Source: Rhodanobacter sp. C01 (GTDB taxonomy: Bacteria; Pseudomonadota; Gammaproteobacteria; Xanthomonadales; Rhodanobacteraceae). Taken from it: 64,000 nt of DNA. The translations under genes were made by a program, and so were the position numbers. The notes under the pieces were generated by a model, which did not search any database, was not told where the DNA came from, and worked only from the letters and a program-made list of their open reading frames with translations. This document shows positions 9,112-17,781 of the stretch, one piece after another (position 1 is the stretch's first letter; each line of letters begins with the position of its first letter). The stretch lies in contig NZ_MUNR01000005.1 in assembly GCF_002001045.1 (NCBI RefSeq), positions 62,001 through 126,000 of the forward strand, given 5' to 3'.

Positions 9112-9629
9112 ACGGATGTAAGGGTCGAACCGTGTTTGAGCGAAAATCGGTGCTGTCGGCATCGACGCGATGACAGCGTACGCGACTACTAAAGGGGACA
9201 TCGATGGCAAAGGATTTCCACGGCGGATCGGATACGAGTGCCCCGATGTCTTGTCCTGCTCACACAGCCCTCTCATCGAATAAGTCGGCCCCTCGCTGCC
9301 GATCTAACATGCTCTCGTATGGCAGATCCATACTCTTGTGGCTAGTGCCCTTGGGCAGTGCGATAAGACGAAATAGTCGTGTCGCCGGAATGACGCATCT
9401 TCCTGGCCAAGTACTCGGCAATGAGCCAGCGAACGCTGATGACTCAATACTGAGATGGGCATGCAACAGCGAAAGTTATCTAGCCAAATTGCTAGACAAA
9501 ACTTTTTATCGGCTGTTGTGGCGCATCAAGGAAAGCGACGTTCGTTTCGTTGCGCATGGCGCGAAATGGCGCGGCACATTTGGTATTGCTTTGCTGCGAT
9601 CTGCAGACACCATCTATTCGGGGAGTTTC
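9112..9629 (+). other. Long 5' region before the Rhs gene
   Basis: About 520 bases ahead of the chosen Rhs start. The Rhs frame is open back to an ATG at 9204 that also has an AAGGGG ribosome site, but the 142 extra residues look unlike a protein N-terminus and would place the signal peptide internally. I treat it as a long leader or regulatory region. No other gene is seen. Confidence 0.4.
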
Positions 9630-12600
9630 ATGAAAGTACGCCCACTGGTTTGGTCGGTGTTCTTGCTTTTCATGATTTCTGCAGGAGTCCACGCGCAGAC
9701 AAGTAGTGTCGAGCCCTATGAGGAATACGGCAATCACCTGCGTGCTGCCCAGGAAGTGACCCCCCTCAAATCCGATCTGTTCGGCGATCAGGTCAGTCTC
9801 TACAACGGCTCCACCGAGTTTGACGTCACGGATATCGACCTCCCGGGCAACAGCAAGCTACCGGTACAGTTGCGTCGACGTCTGGTCATCAATGATCGAC
9901 GCATTGATCCGGGAAGACTCTCAGGTATGGACGACTGGGATGTCGACGTGCCGTACATCGAGGGTGCTTTTACTCAGCAGAATGGCTGGACGGTTTCGGA
10001 TAGTTCCGGCAACCTCAGTACTGCGCGTTGTTCCAATCCGACGTTGCCCTACGTTTCGTACCCTGGCCTGCCCAATAGCGACGGTTACTACTCTGAACTG
10101 CTATGGGATGGCAATTTCGTCCATGTTCCGGATGGCATCGACGAAGAGATGTTGATCAATACGGAGGCAAAGTTGCCGTCGGTGGCGGACGGCCAAAACT
10201 ACCCATGGGTCACCAAGAGTTATTACCGCTTCGGCTGTCTGGCCAGCACGTACGGCATGGCTGGTGAATCGTTCTACGCGCTATCGCCCAGCGGAGAGAA
10301 ATATACCTTTAGCTGGACCGTGACGCGTGTCGCACCAGAGATGGGTTTTACGACCAACGATCAACGCGTACCTCCGGGTATTTCCTACCCAAGGTACCGC
10401 ATATTCCTGCTTGCTACCCGGGTAGAGGATCGCTTCGGCAATTGGGTCGCCTATACATACAACAATGACCAATTGACCAGTATTACTGCCAACGACGGGC
10501 GAGAAATTGATTTGACTTGGTCGGGCAATACGGTGGCCTCCGCTAAGGCCGGCAGCCGCACTTGGACGTATGGGTATACCAACGGAGCATTGTCTTCGGT
10601 CACACGACCAGATACGTCGAAATGGACTTACACGATAGCGTCGGGATCATTGGCAACCACCAAGGTATTGCATGGTGGCCCTCCCGAACCGAGCCAGTGC
10701 CAATCTGAGCTAGACACTTTTCCAAATACGGGCGCATTCGTCTACAGCATCGGTGCTCCATCTGGCGCCCAAGTTACGTTCACTTTCCAATACCTGCGGC
10801 ACTATCGTGCGGACGTGCCATATTCTTGTTTGGATGGTAATCCGGATCATTCCTATCAATCGGTCTTCGACTACTTTGATAACTTTACGCTCGTCTCAAA
10901 GCAGATTTCTGGTGCGGGCCTGACCGCGCTGAACTGGACTTATGCCTACGCCGAACAAGGCTCCTATTTCACGGCGTCTAGCCCGTACAACGGGAATGTC
11001 GAAACGTACATTCCACCGGGTTGTTGTGGCATCGCCCCTCCCTCTAAGGTAGTGACGGTTACCGAGCCGGGCGATATCGTCAAATACACTTTTGGCGACA
11101 GCTACGCCAACAATGAAGGGTGGCTGCTGCAGACAGAAACGGACTCGCTTTCCGGGCAAGTCCAGAAAGTCGTTACCAACACCTATCTGACAGAAGATCA
11201 GGTGGCGAATCAGGCCTTCCCTCCGAATGTAGGTCAATCGGTGTTAGGTAACTACAAGAACCCGATGGTCGGGCGTCTTCGCCCAGTGGTGTCGACAGTC
11301 ACGGTGCAGGACGGCGATACCTACACGCACCAGAATGTGGCCTTCGATGTCTTTGCACGACCGAACCAGGTCAACAAATACAACAACGTAGCCGGCCAAG
11401 TCGCGTTGGAGGATCAGACAACCTACTACGACGACCTCATGCACTGGGTGCTTGGTCAAATCCAGCAGGTTGTCAACATGCAGACCGGCGAAACCGAGAT
11501 TCAGCGCGTTTACGATCCGGCGACCGCGTTGATGAAGTCGCAGTCGCGCTTTGGCGAACCGCTTTTGAGCTATACCTACTTTCCGGCCGGCCAGCCAGCG
11601 GCTGGCCAGTTGGCCAGCTTCACCGACGGCAATAACCAGACCACGACCCTGGGCAACTACTACCGCGGCATTCCGCAGCTCATCGGTTATCCGGATAACA
11701 CCAGCCAGTCGGCTACTGTGGATGATTACGGCGAGATCATCTCGGTCACCGACCAGGCCAGCCATACCACCCAATACAGCTATACCTCTTCGGGGTGGCC
11801 CTACCAGATCATCTACCCCACGGGCGATGAAGTGGCATGGTTGCCAAAGACCTTTGCCTTCGCCTACATCACCGCGGCCGAGCGCGGTATCTCAAGCGGC
11901 CACTGGCGGCGCACCGTGAGTACCGGCAATGCCACCGAGGTGACGTATTTTGATGCCATGTTGCGGCCTCTGCTCAGCGACTCTTCGATTGCCGGCACGA
12001 CCGGTTCGGATATTACCAGTGCGAACAGTTACGACTGGCGCGGACTCACCACCTTTGCCTCTTATCCGATCGGCGGTGCACCCGATCTATCGGCGATCAC
12101 TAGCGGCACGAGCACGACGTATGACACGTTGGGCCGCGTGAGCCAAATTCAACGAGACTCTGAGCTGGGTACGCTGACCACAACCATGTCGTACCTGTCG
12201 GGCGCCGGCAAGAAGGTCACCGACCCTAATAGCAACGTCTCAACGACCTATTACCAGGTGTTCGATGAGCCGTCGTACAACGCCCCGATCAAGGTGCAGG
12301 TAGCCGGTGCATTCAACCCCAACCTTACTACCCAAGTCATCAACCGTGATGTCTACGGCAACCCCTTGTCCATCACCCAGTCCGGTCCTTACAACGGCAC
12401 CGAGACCGACAGCGTGACCAAGACGCTCACCTATGACAACTATCACCGGTTGTGTCGCACCACGGAGCCGGAAAGCGCCAATACGGTGATGGGTTATGAC
12501 GGCGCCAATAACCTGCAGTGGAGCGCGGCCGGGCTGAGCATCAGCGGGATGGGCTGCGGGCAGGACCAAGTGGCCGACACGGCCAAGACCACCTTCACTT

Positions 12601-14141
12601 ATTACCCCACCAACCGGCTCTGGACCGTCGTGCCGCCGACTGGAACGCAGAGCACGCAATACCATTACACGGCGGTGGGGGACATGGATTCAGCTATCTC
12701 CGGAACTAGTACCTGGGGCGGTACCTACAATTTCCGCGGCATGCTGACGGGCGAGAGCTTGCAAGTGGTCAGTCAGAATGCGTGGACCTTGGGATATGCC
12801 CATGATGCCTATGGGAGCGTGAGTCTCATACGTTACCCAAATGGCGAAAATGTTAGTTATGCGCCGGATGCATTGGGGCGCGCTACCCAAGTAGGAGGCT
12901 ACGCTAGCGCCATCGGCTACTGGCCCAACGGTCAGGTCAAACAGTTTGTTTTCGGCAACGGTACCGCCTATGTAACCGAGCAGAACGCACGTCAACTGCT
13001 GAGCAATTTCACCTATGGCACAGCCGGTGGCACCAACCTGAGTGAGGACCTGCTCTACGATCCCGATGGCAACATCACTCACGTCAACGATCTGGCTAAC
13101 GGGCCGCGTACCAAGACCTTCGGCTACGACGGTCTCAATCGCCTGATCAGCGCTGTGGCGCCCGGTCTGTGGGGTACCGAGTCGTACCAGTACGACCCGC
13201 TCAACAATTTGCGCACACGAGTGTCAGCTGGCCAGACGTTGGTTTACAACTATGACCCCACCAATCGGCTGCAATCCATCACGCAGGCAGGCAGCACCCT
13301 CGATAGCTTCGGCTACGACAACCGCGGTAACGAGATCGGCCGCAACGCTAACTCATTGGTATTTGACCAGAAGGATCAGCTGACCCTGATTCAAGGTTAT
13401 GGCAGCTATCAGTACGACGCATCGGGGCGCCGAACCACCAAGACGCTGGTAGACGGGAGCTCGATATATTCGTTCTATAACCATGGTGGCCAGTTGATGT
13501 TCCAGCATCAACCTGCCGCAGCGGTGGACGTTAACTTTATCTACTTGGGATCAAAGCAGATTGCCCACGAGAGCATTCCGTTGCCTCCTGCATCAGCTCC
13601 GTTCATAACCGTGCCGTCGGCAAGCCCTAGCGGCAGCTACACCATCAACTGGAGCGTTGTACCGGCAACCACCTACTACGTCTTGCAGGAAAATCAGTAC
13701 ACCATCGCGCTACCCCATGGCATCGCCCTTGGCAATGGCCAGTGGACTAACGTACAAAATGGTAGTGCTACAAGCTGGAATGCAACCGGCAAGGGCGGGG
13801 GTGGCTACGGTTATCAAGTACAGGCATGCAATGCTGTGGGGTGTGGACCTTGGAGCAGCATTGGCATGATTGCCGTCGGCATTCCGGCTGCCCCGACGAA
13901 TGCAAGAATCGTAAGTGGTGTTAGCTCTACGGGGGCTACCACGTATACCGCCGAATGGGATGCTGTGCCTGGAGCCAGCAAGTATGAGCTCCAGGTGCCT
14001 GGCATGATTCAACTGACATATAACGGGCCGGCTACCAGCTACCTGGTTACGACAAACATCAAGCCGGGAACCTTCAATCTGAATGCCTGCAACAGCGCAG
14101 GTTGTTCGGACTGGGTCACTGTTGCGTTGAGTGCGAACTGA
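9630..14141 (+). CDS. Secreted RHS/YD-repeat protein with C-terminal fibronectin-like domains
   Basis: A 1503-residue secreted protein. Residues 1-23 are a signal peptide (MKVRPLVWSVFLLFMISAGV, then HAQ). The long middle holds many YD-type repeats, such as YDNYHRLCRTTE, YDGLNRLISAV and YDPLNNLRTRV, which in this family build a closed beta-shell. Two fibronectin type III-like domains end the protein (from about residues 1318 and 1417). The hyperconserved RHS core that normally ends such proteins is absent here and is instead carried by the next gene. The start at 9630 is chosen for the signal peptide and GGGGAG just upstream. The likely role is an exported surface or effector-delivery shell; this is inference from family. 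Confidence 0.9.
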   Translation: MKVRPLVWSVFLLFMISAGVHAQTSSVEPYEEYGNHLRAAQEVTPLKSDLFGDQVSLYNGSTEFDVTDIDLPGNSKLPVQLRRRLVINDRRIDPGRLSGMDDWDVDVPYIEGAFTQQNGWTVSDSSGNLSTARCSNPTLPYVSYPGLPNSDGYYSELLWDGNFVHVPDGIDEEMLINTEAKLPSVADGQNYPWVTKSYYRFGCLASTYGMAGESFYALSPSGEKYTFSWTVTRVAPEMGFTTNDQRVPPGISYPRYRIFLLATRVEDRFGNWVAYTYNNDQLTSITANDGREIDLTWSGNTVASAKAGSRTWTYGYTNGALSSVTRPDTSKWTYTIASGSLATTKVLHGGPPEPSQCQSELDTFPNTGAFVYSIGAPSGAQVTFTFQYLRHYRADVPYSCLDGNPDHSYQSVFDYFDNFTLVSKQISGAGLTALNWTYAYAEQGSYFTASSPYNGNVETYIPPGCCGIAPPSKVVTVTEPGDIVKYTFGDSYANNEGWLLQTETDSLSGQVQKVVTNTYLTEDQVANQAFPPNVGQSVLGNYKNPMVGRLRPVVSTVTVQDGDTYTHQNVAFDVFARPNQVNKYNNVAGQVALEDQTTYYDDLMHWVLGQIQQVVNMQTGETEIQRVYDPATALMKSQSRFGEPLLSYTYFPAGQPAAGQLASFTDGNNQTTTLGNYYRGIPQLIGYPDNTSQSATVDDYGEIISVTDQASHTTQYSYTSSGWPYQIIYPTGDEVAWLPKTFAFAYITAAERGISSGHWRRTVSTGNATEVTYFDAMLRPLLSDSSIAGTTGSDITSANSYDWRGLTTFASYPIGGAPDLSAITSGTSTTYDTLGRVSQIQRDSELGTLTTTMSYLSGAGKKVTDPNSNVSTTYYQVFDEPSYNAPIKVQVAGAFNPNLTTQVINRDVYGNPLSITQSGPYNGTETDSVTKTLTYDNYHRLCRTTEPESANTVMGYDGANNLQWSAAGLSISGMGCGQDQVADTAKTTFTYYPTNRLWTVVPPTGTQSTQYHYTAVGDMDSAISGTSTWGGTYNFRGMLTGESLQVVSQNAWTLGYAHDAYGSVSLIRYPNGENVSYAPDALGRATQVGGYASAIGYWPNGQVKQFVFGNGTAYVTEQNARQLLSNFTYGTAGGTNLSEDLLYDPDGNITHVNDLANGPRTKTFGYDGLNRLISAVAPGLWGTESYQYDPLNNLRTRVSAGQTLVYNYDPTNRLQSITQAGSTLDSFGYDNRGNEIGRNANSLVFDQKDQLTLIQGYGSYQYDASGRRTTKTLVDGSSIYSFYNHGGQLMFQHQPAAAVDVNFIYLGSKQIAHESIPLPPASAPFITVPSASPSGSYTINWSVVPATTYYVLQENQYTIALPHGIALGNGQWTNVQNGSATSWNATGKGGGGYGYQVQACNAVGCGPWSSIGMIAVGIPAAPTNARIVSGVSSTGATTYTAEWDAVPGASKYELQVPGMIQLTYNGPATSYLVTTNIKPGTFNLNACNSAGCSDWVTVALSAN

Positions 14142-14151
14142 GGGCACGGAT

Positions 14152-15060
14152 ATGAAGCATGCATGGAAGTTCGGATTGGGGTTGCTTCTCCTGATCTTCA
14201 ATCAGGTCCCAGCCCTGGCAAACTCGGTGACCTACGTCTACACCGATCCGCAGGGCACGCCGCTGGCCGAAGCCGATGCCAATGGCAACATTACCGCGAC
14301 CTACGACTACATGCCTTATGGCAGTCAGGCGCTAGGCACGCCACCGAATGGGCCAGGGTACACGGGCCATGTGAATGACCCGGAGTCCGGCTTGGTCTAT
14401 ATGCAGGCCCGGTACTACGACCCGAGTGTGGGACGATTTATCAGCGAAGATCAAGAGGCACCTGCCGCAGGCAATGCGTTCAATTTCAATCGATATGATT
14501 ATGCAAATAATAACCCTATCTTAAATGTTGACCCGGATGGTCGTGCAGGGAAAATTGCTTATTTAGTTGAGCTGACTGCTACAGGCATGCGAAAACTGGC
14601 TGCCTTATCCAAGGAAGAGGCTGTGATCGCGAGAAGGGCGGGTAAAAATGTAGTGGCCCCGAGACGGCAGCTTGCACACGAAATTGAGAGCGCAGCTAAC
14701 GATCCAACTAGAATAAAGAGGGACCCAGGTCACGATCTTGATGACGGATCGAAAGGCTTGCCTCATTATCAGTCTGAGGATGTTACGGGGCATACTTTTT
14801 GGGGAGAATTGTCGATAATTTCTGCTGCTACGGCTGACGATTTCGAGAAACTCGAGAAATATGCTGCATATATACCCGATCCAGTGCCTCGGCCTGCAAC
14901 GGCTGATGATGAGGAGCGCTGGAATAATGAAAAGGCGTGGGTAAGCAGTTTATTTACTGGCAAAACTATTTCAGGAAAGCAAACGACAGCAAAGCAAACT
15001 GAGGCTCCATCATCACCTGGAAAAGTCAAGGATCAGCAGCTGCCCTATGATTCCTGGTAA
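14152..15060 (+). CDS. Short Rhs-core protein with own signal peptide and variable tip
   Basis: A 302-residue protein, 10 bases after the large Rhs gene. Residues 1-23 are a signal peptide (FGLGLLLLIFNQVPALA). The conserved RHS core follows, with DPQGTPLAEADANGNI, YMPYGSQALG, GHVNDPESGLVYMQARYYD, PSVGRFISEDQ and NNNPILNVDPDG. After that DPDG boundary (about residue 132) the sequence becomes variable and AT-rich, with HELDD-like and GLPHYQSEDVTGHTFWG segments. In polymorphic toxins this is the position of the toxin tip, so a toxin or effector activity is possible but unproven. GAGGG lies upstream of the ATG at 14152. Confidence 0.85.
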   Translation: MKHAWKFGLGLLLLIFNQVPALANSVTYVYTDPQGTPLAEADANGNITATYDYMPYGSQALGTPPNGPGYTGHVNDPESGLVYMQARYYDPSVGRFISEDQEAPAAGNAFNFNRYDYANNNPILNVDPDGRAGKIAYLVELTATGMRKLAALSKEEAVIARRAGKNVVAPRRQLAHEIESAANDPTRIKRDPGHDLDDGSKGLPHYQSEDVTGHTFWGELSIISAATADDFEKLEKYAAYIPDPVPRPATADDEERWNNEKAWVSSLFTGKTISGKQTTAKQTEAPSSPGKVKDQQLPYDSW

Positions 15061-15470
15061 TTAGTCCATTACACAGACCAATACGCTAAATCGGCTCTTG
15101 GCACTATCCGCCAATATAATGTTCAGGACGCCTCCCGGAACGGGACCATGTAGGCGACCGCTGCATGAAGCTGACTGTTCGCCTCTCGACGGAGATAGTT
15201 ACGCATGGCACGCTGAGACTCCACTCGGCAGCCGAGAAGATCGTCAGCACCCCGAGCCATCAAACATGCTACCCGGAAATTCAAGGTTCGAGCAGGGTCA
15301 TTTTGGTAGCGCATGAATAAGCTGGCACTGATCGTTGAAGTACGCTAACGCGATGAGCTGCGAAGCATGAAAATGGCCACCTCAAGCCCCTTATGCCCTG
15401 CTAACACTCAAAATGGGCGCCAACTTGGGGAGTGCTGAAGACACCAGTCTGAGCGAATAGTTAGATAGGC
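15061..15470. other. 410-base gap after the Rhs pair
   Basis: No intact gene is seen. It contains a possible decayed minus-strand gene (annotated separately), which may be a relic of an earlier Rhs-linked cassette. Confidence 0.4.
15123..15364 (-). pseudogene. Possible frameshifted gene remnant
   Basis: On the minus strand, two adjacent frames read like one protein: HFHASQLIALAYFNDQCQLI in one frame (about 15364-15314), then MRYQNDPARTLNFRV to the stop at 15123 in another. The 63-residue second part has normal protein character (GADDLLGCRVESQRAMRNYL). A single frameshift near 15314 would join them. The family is unknown; an old immunity or tip gene of the Rhs locus is one possibility. Confidence 0.3.
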
Positions 15471-15767
15471 TTAATCGCCGAGGTAAAATGTATAGCCTGC
15501 CACTTTGTGCTTGAACATCCCCGTAAGGGTGCCCGTAGAAGAGACACTTTCGATGACCAGTGAGGGGATTTTACCGCGATTTTCAGCGGCGTAGATACCC
15601 CCTTGACGCCATTCGTCGAGCACCATTTCTTTAGCAAGCTCTTGTGCCTCTGAACGAGTCGCAGCTTTTACAAACCGCGTCGTGAAGAACCCAATTGCAA
15701 GGGCTGTACTTCCCTCAAACGGAAAGGATATTCCTGTACCCGAAAGCATTATCTTGAAATAAGACAT
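15471..15767 (-). CDS. Small hypothetical protein downstream of Rhs
   Basis: A 98-residue, beta-rich looking protein (MSYFKIMLSGTGISFPFEG, IGFFTTRFVKAATRSEAQEL). It has no signal peptide or membrane segment. It is the last of three overlapping minus-strand genes and is convergent with the Rhs pair. I do not recognise a named family; small proteins at such positions are often immunity proteins, but here that is only a suggestion. Confidence 0.6.
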   Translation of the reverse strand: MSYFKIMLSGTGISFPFEGSTALAIGFFTTRFVKAATRSEAQELAKEMVLDEWRQGGIYAAENRGKIPSLVIESVSSTGTLTGMFKHKVAGYTFYLGD

Positions 15768-16006
15768 ATTTGCCTGTTGACCAACGCTTCAGTTAATCCG
15801 TCACCGCCTCGCAGCGGCCGGCTTGGACGAATGAATGGGCGCTTCAGCGCATCAAACGGCGCCGTTGAGCCCAAAGTCGTAAACGTCTTTGTCTCTAGAT
15901 TGTATTTGACACCGAAGTTCCAATTGTTGCCACCGAGTACGTCCGAGTTAAGCACGCCGCTTTGCTTTGAACGATTTATTAAGCAGCTGGCTGCCGCCAG
16001 ACCCAT
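15749..16006 (-). CDS. Hypothetical protein or detached toxin-tail fragment
   Basis: An 85-residue frame (SDVLGGNNWNFGVKYNLETK, then PFIRPSRPLRGGDGLTEALV). It overlaps the gene before it by 28 bases and the gene after it by 19 bases, as in translationally coupled genes. A Gly/Asn-rich end of this sort also occurs at the tail of larger secreted proteins, so it may be a detached C-terminal piece. The start ATG at 16006 follows an in-frame stop almost directly. Confidence 0.45.
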   Translation of the reverse strand: MGLAAASCLINRSKQSGVLNSDVLGGNNWNFGVKYNLETKTFTTLGSTAPFDALKRPFIRPSRPLRGGDGLTEALVNRQICLISR

Positions 16007-16428
16007 AGCATGCTACTGCCTGATGGGCCAATGGAATAGTCGTCTTTGCCAGCATGAATGTCAGCAATAGCCTGTCGGAACAGTGGCAACCACTCGGCGC
16101 CAATGGAAAATTCTGCAGGGTCGATTGACTCGGAAAAGGCCCATTTCGACAAGACTGCCGAAAATGACATGCGAAGCTTAACCGGCGCTACTGAAGCAGC
16201 CGATCGGTTGTTTACATTAGCCAGGGCCGCTGGCGTCGGTGCAGTAATGGTAAGCGTGCGTGATACCGGGATGTCGTCCTTAGTGAATGCATCCAACAAG
16301 GCGATGAGCGAAGCGCAGCCTTCGACATTAGCAGTGAAATTCCAGCCTGGAAAATTGCGTCGATTCTCCACGTATCGCCAGAGCATTATGGAACCAGACT
16401 GCCGCCATGAGTGGGATTGAAGCTTCAC
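15979..16428 (-). CDS. Hypothetical protein, Rhs-linked family
   Basis: A 149-residue product if begun at the GTG at 16428 (MKLQSHSWRQSGSIMLWRYV); an ATG at 16386 would give 135 residues. The segments RNFPGWNFTANVEGCASLIA and LTITAPTPAALANVNNR have a clear, regular protein character. There is no export signal. It heads the three-gene minus-strand run that faces the Rhs pair. I recall similar sequences near Rhs genes in Xanthomonadales but cannot name the function. Confidence 0.6.
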   Translation of the reverse strand: MKLQSHSWRQSGSIMLWRYVENRRNFPGWNFTANVEGCASLIALLDAFTKDDIPVSRTLTITAPTPAALANVNNRSAASVAPVKLRMSFSAVLSKWAFSESIDPAEFSIGAEWLPLFRQAIADIHAGKDDYSIGPSGSSMLWVWRQPAA

Positions 16429-16612
16429 AAGCTGCCTAATGCTAAATTTAAGCGGCGATGTAGCCGTCCGCCATGAACGAATATGGGATTTCCTCCTCTT
16501 ACAGCCTTTAAGAACGTGATGGTATTCAGACCCATCATCAGAAGAGAAAGTCTCCACTAGCACTATAACCGTTGTCAGCCTCCAAAAAACCATCCCTTCC
16601 CGGCGAAAAACA

Positions 16613-16629
16613 GGGCCAGCTCACTCTGA
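16613..16629 (+). repeat. 17-bp direct repeat, copy 1
   Basis: GGGCCAGCTCACTCTGA occurs here and, identically, at 19957-19973 in the same direction. The flank of copy 2 (CCCCTTTATTCC) resembles the common GGGGTCAGAGTGA-type ends seen around REP-associated transposase elements in Xanthomonadales; that link is from memory. Confidence 0.7.
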
Positions 16630-16728
16630 AGACTCATGTCGCCGCCTCCTGTCGCTGGGCGGTACGTTCGTAACTACCACAGTTTCGAGCGTCGCCCAGC
16701 GACAGGAGGCGGCGACATGAGTCTTCAG
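16626..16728. repeat. 36-bp perfect inverted repeat with 31-base loop
   Basis: The arm at 16626-16661 is the exact reverse complement of the arm at 16693-16728 (36 of 36 bases), with loop 16662-16692. The left arm overlaps the end of the first 17-bp repeat. There is no T-run, so it is not a standard terminator. It may be a folded mobile-element relic. Confidence 0.95.
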
Positions 16729-16871
16729 GTTCATTTTGCGGCGTGGTTAGATGGCTTTCATGGCTGCATTCGGGGCCTGAGCCCCGCAACTCGTCGCAGC
16801 ACAAAGGCGTAGGGAATATTTTCCGCAACACCCGCTCCACTGCAGGCCCCATCGGCTGCTACCCTGCAACC

Positions 16872-17471
16872 ATGATCAGAGCATGGAGCGCCACGACCGC
16901 TCGTCGTCTCGGCGTGGCCTTTTTAGCTATCAGCCTGCTGGCCTTGAGTGGGTGTGCCACCGCGCCGCCCCGTAACAGCCAGAGCATCTGCCAGGTCTTC
17001 GACCAGTACCCAAGCTGGTACCGCGATGCCCAGGCGGCGCAGAAGCGTTGGGGTACTCCGGTCAATGTGCTGATGGCGTTCGTGCAGCGGGAATCCGACT
17101 TCCGCGAGAAGGCTCAACCGGCCCGGCCGCACTTCCTGTTCATCCCGCTGCCGCGCCGCTCCAGCGCCTATGGCTATGCGCAGGCGCAGGACCCGGTGTG
17201 GCAGGAGTATCTGAAAGCGAACGGCCGCTGGTTCAAGAGCCGCAAGAACATGAACAACTCGCTCGATTTCCTTGGCTGGTACACCGACCGCATCCATCGC
17301 GAGTTGGGCATCTCCAAGTGGGATCCAAGGCATCTGTACCTGGCCTACCACGAAGGCATTGGCGGTTACCGCAGCGGTCAGTGGCAGCACGACCGCCATC
17401 TGCTGCAGACCGCCGAAGCGGTCGACAATCTCGCGCGCGAGTACGGCGCCCAGTTGCAGCACTGCCGATAA
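16872..17471 (+). CDS. Lytic transglycosylase lipoprotein (SLT type)
   Basis: A 199-residue envelope lipoprotein. The N-terminus is a lipoprotein signal (AFLAISLLALSGC, lipobox LSGC). The body has the lysozyme-like SLT signature: MAFVQRESDF with the likely catalytic Glu, SSAYGYAQ, and YLAYHEGIGGY. It probably cleaves peptidoglycan glycan strands from the outer-membrane side. The length is typical of single-domain relatives. It stands alone between the inverted repeat and the hemopexin-repeat gene. Confidence 0.88.
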   Translation: MIRAWSATTARRLGVAFLAISLLALSGCATAPPRNSQSICQVFDQYPSWYRDAQAAQKRWGTPVNVLMAFVQRESDFREKAQPARPHFLFIPLPRRSSAYGYAQAQDPVWQEYLKANGRWFKSRKNMNNSLDFLGWYTDRIHRELGISKWDPRHLYLAYHEGIGGYRSGQWQHDRHLLQTAEAVDNLAREYGAQLQHCR

Positions 17472-17781
17472 CGCCACAGGGGTCAGCGTGCTGCGCGGAC
17501 GCGAAGCGGATGAGGCGTGGTGTTATCGACGGCGCGAACAATGCGTTCGCTGCACCCCTGGCCAATCAAAAGGTCTAAGCACAAACGCCTAGGAAGTAGG
17601 CCCTTTGCGGCCGACGCCTAGCGCTTGCGTGTTATGGAGTTGGCCCTGGCACGGCGCTAGGCTCCGCGATGTCTCGCACGTCACGTGCGCGCTGTTGAAG
17701 TTTGTCCTTCGCATCACACGATCCGCCACGCCAGCGGAACGCTGCTCGTGACGGGTCATGCACCCCTCCTGGAGAGCTGCC
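17472..17781. other. 310-base gap with no recognised gene
   Basis: It holds a CAGGGGTCAGCGTG segment (17476 on), similar to the REP-like GGGGTCAGAGTG sequence beside the 17-bp repeat, and CACCCCTGG about 75 bases later. No gene or clear promoter is seen. Confidence 0.4.

Larger units (their letters stand above)
16429..16871. other. 443-base gap holding an inverted repeat
   Basis: No gene is seen. It contains one copy of the 17-bp repeat and the 36-bp perfect inverted repeat (both annotated), plus a small CGGGGC-CTGA-GCCCCG hairpin near 16780. Confidence 0.6.
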
